Source: Ruegeria arenilitoris
GTDB taxonomy: Bacteria; Pseudomonadota; Alphaproteobacteria; Rhodobacterales; Rhodobacteraceae
Direction: 5' to 3'
Assembly (NCBI RefSeq): GCF_013032445.1
Contig: NZ_WQCA01000010.1
Location: 62,001 to 126,000, forward strand
Length of the DNA stretch: 64,000 nt
The notes under the pieces were generated by a model. The model was not told where the DNA came from. It made no database searches and was given only the letters and a program-made list of their open reading frames with translations. Position 1 is the first letter of the stretch. The number at the start of each line of letters is the position of its first letter. Made by a program: the position numbers and the translations under genes. Shown one piece after another: positions 17,581 through 27,234 of this stretch.

Positions 17581-18936
17581 ATGAACCATCCGACTGATCC
17601 ACATGAAATGACACAAGCCAGCACGCAGGTCGGCACTCATGCGGGCTATATGCCTGGCTTTGGTAATGACTTTGAAACCGAAGCCCTGCCGGGTGCGCTG
17701 CCGCAGGGGATGAACAGCCCGCAGCGATGCAACTATGGTCTCTATGGTGAGCAGCTCAGCGGCACTGCCTTCACAGCCAACCCGCCCGAGCGGACCTGGT
17801 GCTATCGCATACGGCCATCGGTAAAACACTCGCATCGCTACGAAAAGATCGACCTGCCCTATTGGAAGTCCGCGCCTTTTGTCGACCCGGACGTGATCAG
17901 CTTAGGCCAGTACCGTTGGGATGCGGTGCCGCATTCCGATCAGGGGCTAACCTGGCTGACCGGCATGCGCACGATGACCACGGCAGGGGATGTAAACACG
18001 CAGGTCGGCATGGCCAGCCACATCTATCTGGTCACCGAGTCGATGGTGGATGACTATTTCTACTCGGCCGATTCCGAATTGCTGGTAGTGCCACAAGAGG
18101 GCCGTCTGCGCTTTGCCACCGAGCTGGGGATCATCGACCTTGAGCCAAAGGAAATCGCCATCATACCGCGTGGATTGGTCTACCGGGTCGAGGTGCTAGA
18201 GGGCCCTGCGCGCGGATTCGTCTGTGAGAACTACGGCCAGAAATTCGAACTGCCCGGCCGTGGGCCTATCGGCGCCAACTGCATGGCCAACCCGCGCGAC
18301 TTTAAGGCGCCTGTCGCGGCGTTTGAGGATCGCGAGGTGCCCTCGACCGTCACCGTCAAATGGTGCGGGCAATTCCACACGACCAAGATCAATCAAAGCC
18401 CGCTGGATGTGGTGGCGTGGCACGGCAATTACGCGCCTTACAAATACGATCTGCGCACTTACTGCCCGGTCGGCGCGATCCTGTTCGACCATCCTGATCC
18501 GTCGATTTTTACCGTGCTGACCGCGCCTTCGGGGCAACCGGGCACGGCCAATATCGACTTTGTCCTGTTCCGCGAACGCTGGATGGTGGCCGAAGATACG
18601 TTCCGCCCGCCTTGGTATCACAAGAACATCATGTCCGAGCTGATGGGCAACATATACGGCCAGTACGACGCCAAACCGCAGGGATTTGTTCCCGGTGGTA
18701 TGAGCCTGCACAACATGATGTTGCCGCACGGGCCGGACCGCGAGGCATTCGAAAAAGCGTCGAATGCTAACCTCGGGCCGGACAAGCTGGACAACACCAT
18801 GTCCTTCATGTTCGAAACCCGTTTCCCGCAGCATCTGACGCCATTTGCGGCCAATGAGGCCCCCTTGCAGGACGATTACATTGACTGCTGGACCTCACTT
18901 GAGAAAAAGTTCGACGGAACGCCGGGCAAAAAGTGA
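17581..18936 (+). CDS. hmgA: Homogentisate 1,2-dioxygenase
   Basis: HmgA (451 aa) opens the ring of homogentisate to maleylacetoacetate with non-heme iron and O2. The family opening [21 protein letters not shown] is intact. The C-terminal jelly roll with the metal ligands is present ([37 protein letters not shown]). Length is normal. GCGGAGGAAC lies before the ATG. It leads a run of seven same-strand genes that complete the pathway to fumarate and acetoacetate. Confidence 0.97.
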   Translation: MNHPTDPHEMTQASTQVGTHAGYMPGFGNDFETEALPGALPQGMNSPQRCNYGLYGEQLSGTAFTANPPERTWCYRIRPSVKHSHRYEKIDLPYWKSAPFVDPDVISLGQYRWDAVPHSDQGLTWLTGMRTMTTAGDVNTQVGMASHIYLVTESMVDDYFYSADSELLVVPQEGRLRFATELGIIDLEPKEIAIIPRGLVYRVEVLEGPARGFVCENYGQKFELPGRGPIGANCMANPRDFKAPVAAFEDREVPSTVTVKWCGQFHTTKINQSPLDVVAWHGNYAPYKYDLRTYCPVGAILFDHPDPSIFTVLTAPSGQPGTANIDFVLFRERWMVAEDTFRPPWYHKNIMSELMGNIYGQYDAKPQGFVPGGMSLHNMMLPHGPDREAFEKASNANLGPDKLDNTMSFMFETRFPQHLTPFAANEAPLQDDYIDCWTSLEKKFDGTPGKK

Positions 18937-18943
18937 GGCTGTG

Positions 18944-19567
18944 ATGAGCTTTGATATCTGGATCACCTATGTCGCCACTGTTCTGCTGTTGATGAGCACA
19001 CCCGGGCCGAGCCAGTTGCTGATGTTGTCCAACTCGGCAACCAACGGGTTGAAGCGCGGGATCTTCACGGCAACCGGAGATTTGACGGCAAACCTGCTGC
19101 AAATGCTGGCGGCGGGTCTTGGTCTGGCAGCAATCATCGCCGCCTCGGGCGCAGCGCTGGCTGTGATCAAATGGCTGGGCGTGGCCTATCTGTTGTTTCT
19201 TGGGGTGAAGATGATCCTCAAAGCCGACCGGAAAGCGGCACAAGCAACCCCTCGCGCCAGCCGCAAGTCGCTTTGGATGCAGGGATTCATCACCTCTGCC
19301 GCCAATCCCAAGGCGGTGGTGTTCTTTGCCGCTCTGTTCCCGCTGTTCATCGATGGCGCGCTGCCGTTCTGGCCGCAATTCGCCATCCTCTCAGTCACCT
19401 ATCTGACCATCGACGGGTTGTTCCTAACAGCCTATGGCGGCAGCGCCAGTTGGCTGGCGACGCGCCTCAAGGGCTCGGCGCGGCTGTGGCTGGATCGGGC
19501 TGGCGGCGGCTTCATGATATTGGCCGCCCTTCTGTTGGGGCTGAAATCCCTGCGCGACGCGCAATAA
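18944..19567 (+). CDS. LysE/RhtB-family exporter
   Basis: The 207-aa protein has six hydrophobic helices and the LysE signature near the start (LLLMSTPGPSQLLMLSNSATNGLKRG), then GFITSAANPKAVVFFAALFPLF in the centre. Such carriers export amino acids or related acids. The ATG at 18944 is used because the family begins there, eight bases after hmgA. Its place between hmgA and fahA suggests efflux of a pathway metabolite, which is an inference. Confidence 0.8.
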   Translation: MSFDIWITYVATVLLLMSTPGPSQLLMLSNSATNGLKRGIFTATGDLTANLLQMLAAGLGLAAIIAASGAALAVIKWLGVAYLLFLGVKMILKADRKAAQATPRASRKSLWMQGFITSAANPKAVVFFAALFPLFIDGALPFWPQFAILSVTYLTIDGLFLTAYGGSASWLATRLKGSARLWLDRAGGGFMILAALLLGLKSLRDAQ

Positions 19568-19584
19568 ACTGACAAGGATCACAG

Positions 19585-20841
19585 ATGCCATTGATGAAAT
19601 CCTGGGTGACCTCGGCCAATGACGCCAACCACCCGTTTCCGCTGAACAACTTGCCTTATGGTGTCTTTTCGGTCGATGGGTCCGACCCGCATTGCGGTGT
19701 GGCAATCGGCGACATGATTCTGGACGTCACCGCAGCCGAGGCTGAAGGGGTTATCGAACTGGACGACGAACCTTTGTTCGATCTGCCCTTATGGAACCCG
19801 CTGATGGAACAAGGCCCCGCTGTCTGGGCCGCGTTGCGTGAACGTTTGACGTCTCTGCTGGCCGAAGGGTCTGAAGAGCAGGACAAGGTTGAACCCCTGT
19901 TGGTTCCGCAGGACAAAGCCGAGTTGCACATGCCATTCGCTGTCAGCGAATACACCGACTTCTATGCCGGACGTCACCATGCGCAAAACGTAGGTACAAT
20001 GTTTCGCGGACCGGAAAACGCTTTGCCACCAAACTGGCTGCACATTCCGATTGGATATAATGGCCGGGCGTCTTCGGTTGTGGTGTCGGGTACCGATATC
20101 CGCCGCCCTTGGGGCCAATTGAAGTCGCCGGACCAAGAGAAACCCGCATTCCTGCCCAGCCGCCGCTTTGACATCGAGCTTGAGATGGGTGCCATCGTCG
20201 GCACGCCGTCGGACGGGCCGATCACGGTGCAGGAGGCCGACGACCATATTTTCGGTTACGTTCTGCTGAACGACTGGTCCGCGCGCGATATTCAGGCTTG
20301 GGAATACCAGCCGCTCGGCCCGTTTCAGGCCAAGGCCACCGCAACATCCATCAGCCCATGGATCGTGACCAAGGCCGCACTGGAACCGTTTCGCTGCGAC
20401 ACACCTTCGCGCGAGGTCGAATTGCTGGACCATCTCAAGGACTGCGGCCCGATGCTGTACGACATCGACCTGTCCGTGACGATGGCGCCTGAGGGTAAGC
20501 CAGCTTCCACGATTGCCCGGACGAATTACAAGCAAATGTACTATTCTGCCGCGCAGCAACTGGCCCACCATTCCACATCGGGCTGCCCGATGAATACAGG
20601 TGACCTGCTGGGGTCCGGCACAATTTCGGGTCCGACGAAACCGGAACGCGGCTCGCTGCTGGAACTCAGCTGGGGCGGAAAGGAACCGCTGACGCTGGAC
20701 ACCGGCGAGACCCGCAGCTTCATTGAAGACGGCGACACCTTGACCCTAACAGGCGTGGCAAAAGGAAAGGGCTACACAATCGGTTTCGGCGATTGCATCG
20801 GTACCGTATTGCCCGCTCATACGGCACCTTACACGCAGTAA
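19585..20841 (+). CDS. fahA: Fumarylacetoacetase
   Basis: FahA (418 aa) splits fumarylacetoacetate into fumarate and acetoacetate. The FAH motifs are present: EYTDFYAGRHHAQNVGTMFRG, VVSGTDIRRPWGQ, FDIELEMGAIVG and LLNDWSARDIQAWEYQPLGPFQAKAT, which carry the catalytic His and the Mg/Ca-binding acidic residues. Length is normal. AAGGA precedes the ATG. It lies 17 bases after the LysE gene. Confidence 0.97.
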   Translation: MPLMKSWVTSANDANHPFPLNNLPYGVFSVDGSDPHCGVAIGDMILDVTAAEAEGVIELDDEPLFDLPLWNPLMEQGPAVWAALRERLTSLLAEGSEEQDKVEPLLVPQDKAELHMPFAVSEYTDFYAGRHHAQNVGTMFRGPENALPPNWLHIPIGYNGRASSVVVSGTDIRRPWGQLKSPDQEKPAFLPSRRFDIELEMGAIVGTPSDGPITVQEADDHIFGYVLLNDWSARDIQAWEYQPLGPFQAKATATSISPWIVTKAALEPFRCDTPSREVELLDHLKDCGPMLYDIDLSVTMAPEGKPASTIARTNYKQMYYSAAQQLAHHSTSGCPMNTGDLLGSGTISGPTKPERGSLLELSWGGKEPLTLDTGETRSFIEDGDTLTLTGVAKGKGYTIGFGDCIGTVLPAHTAPYTQ

Positions 20842-20996
20842 AGGCAATTCGACGGCTAAGGAATTTCCGTCGCATTTGATCCAGATCGTTTTGCGGCGGA
20901 AATTTAGATGAAACCATTGGCTCAAGTCTTCTGCACCGCAGTGCCGAAGAACGAATTCTTGCGCGAAACCAGCGCCGGACCATCGGGGGAGAGCCC

Positions 20997-22607
20997 ATGA
21001 ACAAGATTTTCGAAGTTCCACTCTATGCCTATGAACGCAGCCCGGATCAGGATGTATCTGTACCTGTTCGACACAAAGTGATCGTGATCGGCGCCGGTCC
21101 GATAGGACTGGCCACCGCCATTGATCTGGCCCAACAAGGGGTCGAGGTTGTGGTGCTGGACGACAATGACAAGGTCAGTTTCGGCAGCCGCGCGATCTGC
21201 TTTTCCCAACGCACGCTCGATATTGCTGACCGTCTGGGCGCCGGGCGTCCGATGGTGGAAAAAGGTGTTCTGTGGAACGCGGGCAAAGTGTATTTCGATG
21301 AACGTCAGGTCTACGAATTCAACCTGCAGCCCGATACAGGCTACGCAAACCCAGCCTTCATTAACCTGCAGCAATACTATTTCGAGAACGCCCTTGTAGA
21401 CCGGGTACGTGAATTGCAGGCCGAGGGGGCGCCACTGGAAATCCGCGGGCGCAATAAGGTCGAGGCCATTGGCACCCACGACACGCATGTCACGCTTGAG
21501 GTGGAAACCCCCGAAGGCCCCTATAACATTGAAGCCGATTGGCTGATCGCTTGTGACGGGGCGCATTCGCCGACGCGGCGGATGCTGGGGCTGGATTTCG
21601 AAGGCCGTGTGTTCGAAGACAACTTCTTGATCGCTGATGTGGTGATGGAGGCCGATTTCCCGACCGAGCGCTGGTTCTGGTTCGACCCCCCCTTCAATCG
21701 CGGGCAATCGGCGCTGTTGCACAAACAGCCCGACAATGTCTGGCGTATCGACCTGCAATTAGGTTGGGACATCGACAAGGAACGCGAACAACAGCCCGAA
21801 AACGTGATTCCAAGGCTCAAAGCGATGCTGGGCGAGGACGTAAAGTTCGATCTGGAATGGGTGTCGATCTACACCTTCCAATGTCGGCGCATGGAACGGT
21901 TCCGTTATGGCCGCGTGTTGTTCGCCGGAGACAGCGCCCATCAAGTCAGTCCGTTTGGGGCGCGCGGCGCAAACTCCGGAATGCAGGACGCGGACAATTT
22001 GTGCTGGAAGCTGAAGCTGGTCATCGACGGCAAAGCGCCTGAGATTCTACTGGACAGCTACAACCGCGAACGGGTTCAGGCAGCCGATGAGAATATCCGC
22101 ATGTCCACACGTTCGACCGATTTCATTACACCGAAATCCGATATGTCGCGGCAGTTCCGGGATGCGGTTCTGGACCTCAGCGAGCATTTTGAGTTCGCCC
22201 GACCGCTGGTGAATTCCGGCCGTTTGAGCACGCCCTGCTCTTACGAGGGGTCCTCGCTCAGTTCGGCTGATGCCTTGAACGGGCCGGACATCACCCGCCC
22301 GGGCGCGGCCTGCCCGGACGCACCTTTGGGCGATGAATTCCTTTTGTCGAAACTGGCGGGTAAATTCACCCTGCTGACCATCGACGCCGACGCCCCCGAC
22401 CGGATCGAGGAAGATGGCATCGAAGCCACCCGGCTGGCTCTGTCGGTCAAGGACGATCTGACGCTGGAACTCAAACGCCGCTATCTGGGCGACGCCACCA
22501 GCGCGGTTTACCTGATCCGCCCGGATCAGCACGTGGCCGCACGACGCGACAGTTTCGAAGAAAACGCATTCCGGCAGGCGATCCGCCGGGCCACCGGTAA
22601 GGAGTAA
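20997..22607 (+). CDS. mhaA: FAD aromatic hydroxylase, candidate 3-hydroxyphenylacetate 6-hydroxylase large subunit
   Basis: The 536-aa flavoprotein is a group A aromatic hydroxylase. GAGPIG at 32-37 binds the FAD ADP part. FAGDSAHQVSPFGARGAN (about 308-325) is the second FAD motif, and CDGAHSPTRR carries the DG motif. It is followed five bases later by a 65-aa DUF2783 gene. Pseudomonas putida MhaAB is a flavoprotein of about 63 kDa with a coupling protein of about 6 kDa that makes homogentisate from 3-hydroxyphenylacetate. Sizes, order and the hmg context match. MhpA-like substrates remain possible. Confidence 0.65.
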   Translation: MNKIFEVPLYAYERSPDQDVSVPVRHKVIVIGAGPIGLATAIDLAQQGVEVVVLDDNDKVSFGSRAICFSQRTLDIADRLGAGRPMVEKGVLWNAGKVYFDERQVYEFNLQPDTGYANPAFINLQQYYFENALVDRVRELQAEGAPLEIRGRNKVEAIGTHDTHVTLEVETPEGPYNIEADWLIACDGAHSPTRRMLGLDFEGRVFEDNFLIADVVMEADFPTERWFWFDPPFNRGQSALLHKQPDNVWRIDLQLGWDIDKEREQQPENVIPRLKAMLGEDVKFDLEWVSIYTFQCRRMERFRYGRVLFAGDSAHQVSPFGARGANSGMQDADNLCWKLKLVIDGKAPEILLDSYNRERVQAADENIRMSTRSTDFITPKSDMSRQFRDAVLDLSEHFEFARPLVNSGRLSTPCSYEGSSLSSADALNGPDITRPGAACPDAPLGDEFLLSKLAGKFTLLTIDADAPDRIEEDGIEATRLALSVKDDLTLELKRRYLGDATSAVYLIRPDQHVAARRDSFEENAFRQAIRRATGKE

Positions 22608-22612
22608 GCAAG

Positions 22613-22810
22613 ATGGCCGATCTGATCCTCACCCCGAACCTAGACAATGGCGATGATTTCTATGCCGGGCTGCTAGCCGCCCATGACGGGTTGGAGAAAT
22701 CCGAAAGTGATGCACTGAATGCGCGGCTTGTTCTGGTGCTGGCCAACCACATCGGAAACGCGGATGTGCTTGCGCAAGCCCTGAAATCCGCGGCGCTGAA
22801 GAACGGCTGA
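22613..22810 (+). CDS. mhaB: DUF2783 small protein, candidate MhaB coupling protein
   Basis: The 65-aa helical acidic protein (LDNGDDFYAGLLAAHDGL, then LNARLVLVLANHIGN) matches the DUF2783 family found next to FAD aromatic hydroxylases. It follows the hydroxylase by five bases and precedes maiA by four, so it is translated in the same operon. In P. putida the 6-kDa MhaB is needed to couple NADH use to hydroxylation. Equivalence here is an inference from size and position. Confidence 0.65.
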   Translation: MADLILTPNLDNGDDFYAGLLAAHDGLEKSESDALNARLVLVLANHIGNADVLAQALKSAALKNG

Positions 22811-22814
22811 TAGT

Positions 22815-23447
22815 ATGGCCGAAGTGATCCTTTATGACTATGCCCAGTCATCGGCCAGCTACCGGGTGCGGATCGCGCTGAACCTGGCCGGGATCACCTA
22901 TCGCACTGTGCCCGTCGATCTCAGGGACAGGGCGCAGAAATCGCAAACCCATCTGTCGCGCAACCCGCAGGGGCTGGTTCCGGTGCTCGAGATTGACGGG
23001 CTACGGCTGACGCAATCATTGGCGATCATCGATTACCTAGATCAGACCCGGGGTCTGGGTTTGCTTCCAGCCGAACCCGCGCACCGTGCCAAAGTGTCGG
23101 CTTTGGCGCAGTCCATTGCCGTGGATATCCATCCGGTTTGCAACCTGTCGGTTGCCCGGCACGCCGCTGCGCTGGGTGGCGGGACCGAAGGGACGCTGGG
23201 CGACTGGATGCACCACTTTATCCGCCCCGGCCTGCTGGCGTTCGAGGCGCTGTTGGCCGAGTTTGAACAGGCCCCCTATTGTGCGGGGTCTCAACCTAGT
23301 CTGGCCGACTTGTGCCTGATCCCGCAATTGTACAACGCGCGGCGCTGGGACGTAGACCTGTCCAACCTGCCGCGCAGTCTGGCAGTCGAGTCCGCCTGCG
23401 GCGAACACCCCGCCTTCATAGCCGCCCAACCCGAGGCCGCGACCTGA
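22815..23447 (+). CDS. maiA: Maleylacetoacetate isomerase (zeta-class GST)
   Basis: MaiA (210 aa) isomerises maleylacetoacetate to fumarylacetoacetate using glutathione. The zeta GST signature SSASYRVRIALNLAGI is at the N-terminus. NPQGLVPVLEIDG, with the cis-proline, and LTQSLAIIDYLDQT complete the thioredoxin domain. The C-terminal domain has GSQPSLADLCLIPQLYNARR. It is the last core enzyme of the homogentisate set. Confidence 0.93.
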   Translation: MAEVILYDYAQSSASYRVRIALNLAGITYRTVPVDLRDRAQKSQTHLSRNPQGLVPVLEIDGLRLTQSLAIIDYLDQTRGLGLLPAEPAHRAKVSALAQSIAVDIHPVCNLSVARHAAALGGGTEGTLGDWMHHFIRPGLLAFEALLAEFEQAPYCAGSQPSLADLCLIPQLYNARRWDVDLSNLPRSLAVESACGEHPAFIAAQPEAAT

Positions 23448-23532
23448 TCTGACGCACAGCGCCTGTGTGCCCGCGTTGGTAGATCGGGCGACCTGCCCCG
23501 TGTATCCTGCGATACAAATGCAGGAGGCCCCA

Positions 23533-23874
23533 ATGCCCGAGATCACCGGCTATCACGCCCATATCTATTTCGACGCCGAAACGCAGGCTGTCGCACAACA
23601 GGTTTGCGAAGAAGCCGCCCGCCGTTTTCCAGTTGAGATGGGCCGGATGCACGCCAAAAACGTTGGCCCGCACCCACGTTGGAGTTGCCAATTGGCTTTT
23701 GCCCCAGACGCGTTCGATCAGGTCATCCCCTGGCTGATGCTGAACCGGCAAGACCTGACCATCTTCACCCACCCGGAAACAGGTGATCATCTGGCCGATC
23801 ACCGAGACCGTGCGGTGTGGATGGGTGAGATGCTGGAGCTTGACCTGTCGATCTTTGACAAGATGGGCGCCTAG
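23533..23874 (+). CDS. DOPA 4,5-dioxygenase family protein
   Basis: The 113-aa protein resembles fungal and bacterial DOPA 4,5-dioxygenases: GYHAHIYFDAE near the start, MGRMHAKNVGPHPRWSCQLAF and TIFTHPETGDHLADHRDRAVW. These contain the conserved histidines of the family. AGGAGG lies six bases before the ATG at 23533. It is 85 bases after maiA on the same strand and may belong to the cluster. Real substrates of bacterial members are mostly untested. Confidence 0.75.
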   Translation: MPEITGYHAHIYFDAETQAVAQQVCEEAARRFPVEMGRMHAKNVGPHPRWSCQLAFAPDAFDQVIPWLMLNRQDLTIFTHPETGDHLADHRDRAVWMGEMLELDLSIFDKMGA

Positions 23875-25499
23875 GTCAGCGCCCGCGCCTGATCCCGCAG
23901 TTTGAACTTCTGGATTTTACCGGTCGAGGTCTTGGGCAACGCCCCGAACACCACTGTCTTGGGCGCTTTGAAATGGGCCATGTTGTCCCGGCAGAAGGCA
24001 ATGATATCCGCCTCGCTGGCCTGCGCATCCGGTTTGAGTTCGACAAAGGCGCAGGGCGTCTCGCCCCATTTCTCATCCGGGCGCGCGACCACGGCGGCCT
24101 CCATCACGGCGGGGTGTTTGTAGAGGATATCTTCGACCTCGACCGATGAGATATTCTCGCCACCCGAAATGATGATGTCCTTGGACCGGTCCTTCAGAGC
24201 GATATAGCCGTCCGGGTGCATCACCCCCAGATCGCCCGAGGCAAACCAGCCGCCGCGAAAGGCCTTGTCCGAGGCCTCGGCGTTTTTCAGATAGCCTTTC
24301 ATGACGACATTGCCCTGCATGAAAATCTCGCCCATCGTCTCGCCATCTGCGGGCACAGGTTCCAGTGTTTCCGGATCTGCCACCATCAACCCCGATAGCG
24401 CCGTGTAGGGAACCCCCTGCCGGACCTTGAGCGCCGCGCGCTCCTCAGCCCCTTTGCTGTTCCACTCGTCCTTCCACGCGCATACGACCGAGGGGCCGTA
24501 GGTTTCGGTTAGGCCGTAGACATGGGTCACTTCGATGCCCATGCTTTCCATGTTCTCAATCACCGCAGCAGGCGGCGGGGCACCTGCGGTCATCACCTTG
24601 ATCTCATGATCGAAGTCCTTGAGGTGATCAGGGGCGTTCGCCAGCATGTTCAGAACAATTGGCGCGCCACAGAAATGGGTGACCTTTTCATCGCGGAAGG
24701 CGGCATAGATCGGCTCATCCCGCACTGCCCGCAGGCAGACCGACACCCCGGCATTGGCCGCCATCGCCCAGGGGAAACACCAGCCATTGCAGTGGAACAT
24801 CGGCAAGGTCCACAGGTAGACTGAATGCTTGGGCATATCCCAGTCCAGCAGGTCCGAATGCGCGTTCAGCGTCGCGCCCCGGTGGTGATACACAACTCCT
24901 TTCGGATTGCCCGTGGTGCCCGAGGTATAGTTCAACGTGATCGCATCCCATTCGTCCTCGGGTAAGGACCACACGAAGTCCGGATCGCCCTCGGCCAGCA
25001 GCGTGTCATAGGTCAGGCTGCCCAGCTTTTCACCGCCGTCAAAGCTGGGGTCTTCGATGTCGATGACCAGAACGTCATGATCGACCTGTGTCAGAGCCTC
25101 TTTCACCACGCCCGAAAACTCAGGGTCAACCAGCAGCACCTTGGTCTCAGCATGGTTCAGGATGAAGGCGATAATCGGTGCGTCCAGTCGCGTGTTGATG
25201 GTGTTCAGCACGCCACCGGTCATGGGCACGCCAAAATGGGCCTCGTACATCTCGGGGATGTTGGCGGCGATGATCGAGACCGTGTCGCCCTTGCACACAC
25301 CGCGCGCCGCCAAAGCACCTGCCAGTCGGCGACAACGGGCATAAGTTTCGGCCCAGCTATAACGGCGGTCGCCGTATACCACCGAAGGATAATCGGGGTA
25401 GATCTTTGCAGTGCGTTCGATGAAACTCAGCGGGGACAAGGGCGTGTAGTTCGCACGGTTCTTGTCCAAATGACGCTCGTAGATATTGGCCGTTGCCAT
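23871..25499 (-). CDS. AMP-dependent acyl-CoA ligase (DmdB/long-chain type)
   Basis: The 542-aa adenylate-forming enzyme makes an acyl-CoA from a carboxylic acid, ATP and CoA. LNYTSGTTGNPKGVVYHH is the P-loop, YGLTETYGP the A5 motif, and GWFASGDLGVMHPDGYIALKDRSKDIIISGGENIS the A7-A8 hinge. The C-terminal lysine is in TSTGKIQKFKLR (A10). Its length and sequence resemble roseobacter 3-methylmercaptopropionyl-CoA ligases (DmdB), but medium-chain substrates are equally possible. GGGAGG upstream fixes the ATG at 25499. It overlaps the convergent dioxygenase gene by four bases. Confidence 0.8.
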   Translation of the reverse strand: MATANIYERHLDKNRANYTPLSPLSFIERTAKIYPDYPSVVYGDRRYSWAETYARCRRLAGALAARGVCKGDTVSIIAANIPEMYEAHFGVPMTGGVLNTINTRLDAPIIAFILNHAETKVLLVDPEFSGVVKEALTQVDHDVLVIDIEDPSFDGGEKLGSLTYDTLLAEGDPDFVWSLPEDEWDAITLNYTSGTTGNPKGVVYHHRGATLNAHSDLLDWDMPKHSVYLWTLPMFHCNGWCFPWAMAANAGVSVCLRAVRDEPIYAAFRDEKVTHFCGAPIVLNMLANAPDHLKDFDHEIKVMTAGAPPPAAVIENMESMGIEVTHVYGLTETYGPSVVCAWKDEWNSKGAEERAALKVRQGVPYTALSGLMVADPETLEPVPADGETMGEIFMQGNVVMKGYLKNAEASDKAFRGGWFASGDLGVMHPDGYIALKDRSKDIIISGGENISSVEVEDILYKHPAVMEAAVVARPDEKWGETPCAFVELKPDAQASEADIIAFCRDNMAHFKAPKTVVFGALPKTSTGKIQKFKLRDQARALT

Positions 25500-25721
25500 C
25501 TGCTGACCCTCCCAGTTCAGTTCTCGCGCGACTTGATCACAAAGTGTCGCGCCTGACAAACCCATAAAAATACGCCGAAGCCATGGACTGGCGATACGGG
25601 ATAATACAATCTGGCCCTATCTACAGATGGCCATTCGCGGTGATCTGGGCCATCTAAATTTCAAGCCGGGGCGGCAGCGTTCCCGCAACTTGCACACCCA
25701 ATACTTCTGAAAGGACATGTC

Positions 25722-27113
25722 ATGGACGGCACGTTCAATGAAAACGATCTTTCCCGCGTGGTCCAGGCAGACCGCGCCCACATCTGGCACCACCTGATCC
25801 AGCATAAGCCCTTTGAAACCAATGATCCCCGCATCATTGTCGAAGGCAAGGGAATGCGCGTCTGGGACCAGAACGGCAAAGAGCATCTGGATGCAGTTTC
25901 GGGCGGTGTGTGGACCGTCAACGTGGGTTATGGCCGCGAATCGATCTGTAAGGCCGTGTACGACCAACTGATGAAGCTGTGCTATTTCGCCAACTCCGCC
26001 GGCTCGATCCCTGGTGCGATCTTCGCCGAAAAGCTGATCGAGAAGATGCCGGGCATGAGCCGCGTTTACTACACCAACTCAGGGAGTGAGGCGAACGAGA
26101 AGGCGTTCAAAATGGTTCGCCAGATCGCCCACAAGAAGTACGGCGGCAAGAAGACCAAAATCCTGTATCGCGACCGCGACTATCACGGCTCGACGCTGGC
26201 GGCGATGTCCGCAGGCGGTCAGGATGAGCGCAACGCGCAATACGGCCCCTTCGCGCCCGACTTCGTGCGCGTGCCGCATTGCATGGAGTACCGCAAGCAC
26301 GAGTTGGACGGCGCACCTGTCGAGAACTTTGGCGAATGGGCCGCAGATCAGATCGAAGAGGTCATCCTGCGTGAAGGTCCCGACACCGTTGGCGCACTGT
26401 GCCTGGAGCCGGTGACCGCGGGTGGCGGCGTGATCGAAGCACCCGAAGGCTACTGGCAGCGCGTGCAGGAGATCTGCAAGAAATACGACATCCTGTTGCA
26501 TATCGACGAGGTCGTCTGCGGCGTTGGCCGTACCGGCTCTTGGTTCGGCTATCAGCAATACGGCATCAAGCCGGATTTCGTGACCATGGCCAAGGGCGTC
26601 GCCTCAGGCTATGCAGCGATTGCCTGCATGGTGACCACTGAGGAAGTCTTTGAGATGTTCAAGGACGATGCGGCTGACCCGCTGAACTATTTCCGCGACA
26701 TCTCGACCTTTGGCGGCTGTACCGCCGGTCCGGCTGCAGCGATCGAGAACATGCGCATCATCGAGGACGAAAACCTGCTGGGCAACTGCTCGGCCATGGG
26801 CGATCGCATGACGGCCAACCTGCAGGCGCTGATGGAAAAGCACAAAGTGATCGGCGACGTGCGCGGCAAGGGCCTGTTCCTGGGTGCCGAACTGGTTGCA
26901 GATCGCGGCAGCAAAGATCCGGTCGAAGAAAAGCTGGCGCAGGCGGTTGTGGCCGACTGCATGGCGCAGGGCGTGATCATCGGCGTCACCAACCGCTCGG
27001 TCCCCGGTCGCAACAACACGTTGTGCTTCTCGCCCGCGCTGATCGCTACGGCGGATGATATCGACCAGATCACCGATGCGGTCGATGGCGCGCTGGGTCG
27101 CGTATTCGGCTAA
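25722..27113 (+). CDS. tpa: Class III aminotransferase, taurine-pyruvate type
   Basis: The 463-aa PLP enzyme matches the taurine:pyruvate aminotransferase branch, which turns taurine into sulfoacetaldehyde and alanine. The opening MDGTFNENDLSRVVQADRAH is typical of roseobacter Tpa. YTNSGSEANEKAFKM binds PLP phosphate, HIDEVVCGVGRTG holds the ring aspartate, and Lys291 in TMAKGVASGY is the Schiff-base lysine. No tauABC transporter or sulfoacetaldehyde gene is in the window, so another omega-amino acid is possible. A strong terminator follows. Confidence 0.7.
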   Translation: MDGTFNENDLSRVVQADRAHIWHHLIQHKPFETNDPRIIVEGKGMRVWDQNGKEHLDAVSGGVWTVNVGYGRESICKAVYDQLMKLCYFANSAGSIPGAIFAEKLIEKMPGMSRVYYTNSGSEANEKAFKMVRQIAHKKYGGKKTKILYRDRDYHGSTLAAMSAGGQDERNAQYGPFAPDFVRVPHCMEYRKHELDGAPVENFGEWAADQIEEVILREGPDTVGALCLEPVTAGGGVIEAPEGYWQRVQEICKKYDILLHIDEVVCGVGRTGSWFGYQQYGIKPDFVTMAKGVASGYAAIACMVTTEEVFEMFKDDAADPLNYFRDISTFGGCTAGPAAAIENMRIIEDENLLGNCSAMGDRMTANLQALMEKHKVIGDVRGKGLFLGAELVADRGSKDPVEEKLAQAVVADCMAQGVIIGVTNRSVPGRNNTLCFSPALIATADDIDQITDAVDGALGRVFG

Positions 27114-27133
27114 AATGCTGCACAATATCTAAG

Positions 27134-27162
27134 AAAACCGGCGCCTAATGCGCCGGTTTTTT
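27134..27162 (+). terminator. Rho-independent terminator after tpa
   Basis: AAAACCGGCGC pairs perfectly with GCGCCGGTTTT around a 5-base loop, followed by more T. Strong terminator 20 bases after the stop codon. Confidence 0.95.
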
Positions 27163-27234
27163 CGTTTTCACGCTGTGTTTGCCAAATTTCTGAACTCGGG
27201 TAGCCTGTGACCATTCTATTCAGGAGATAACATC

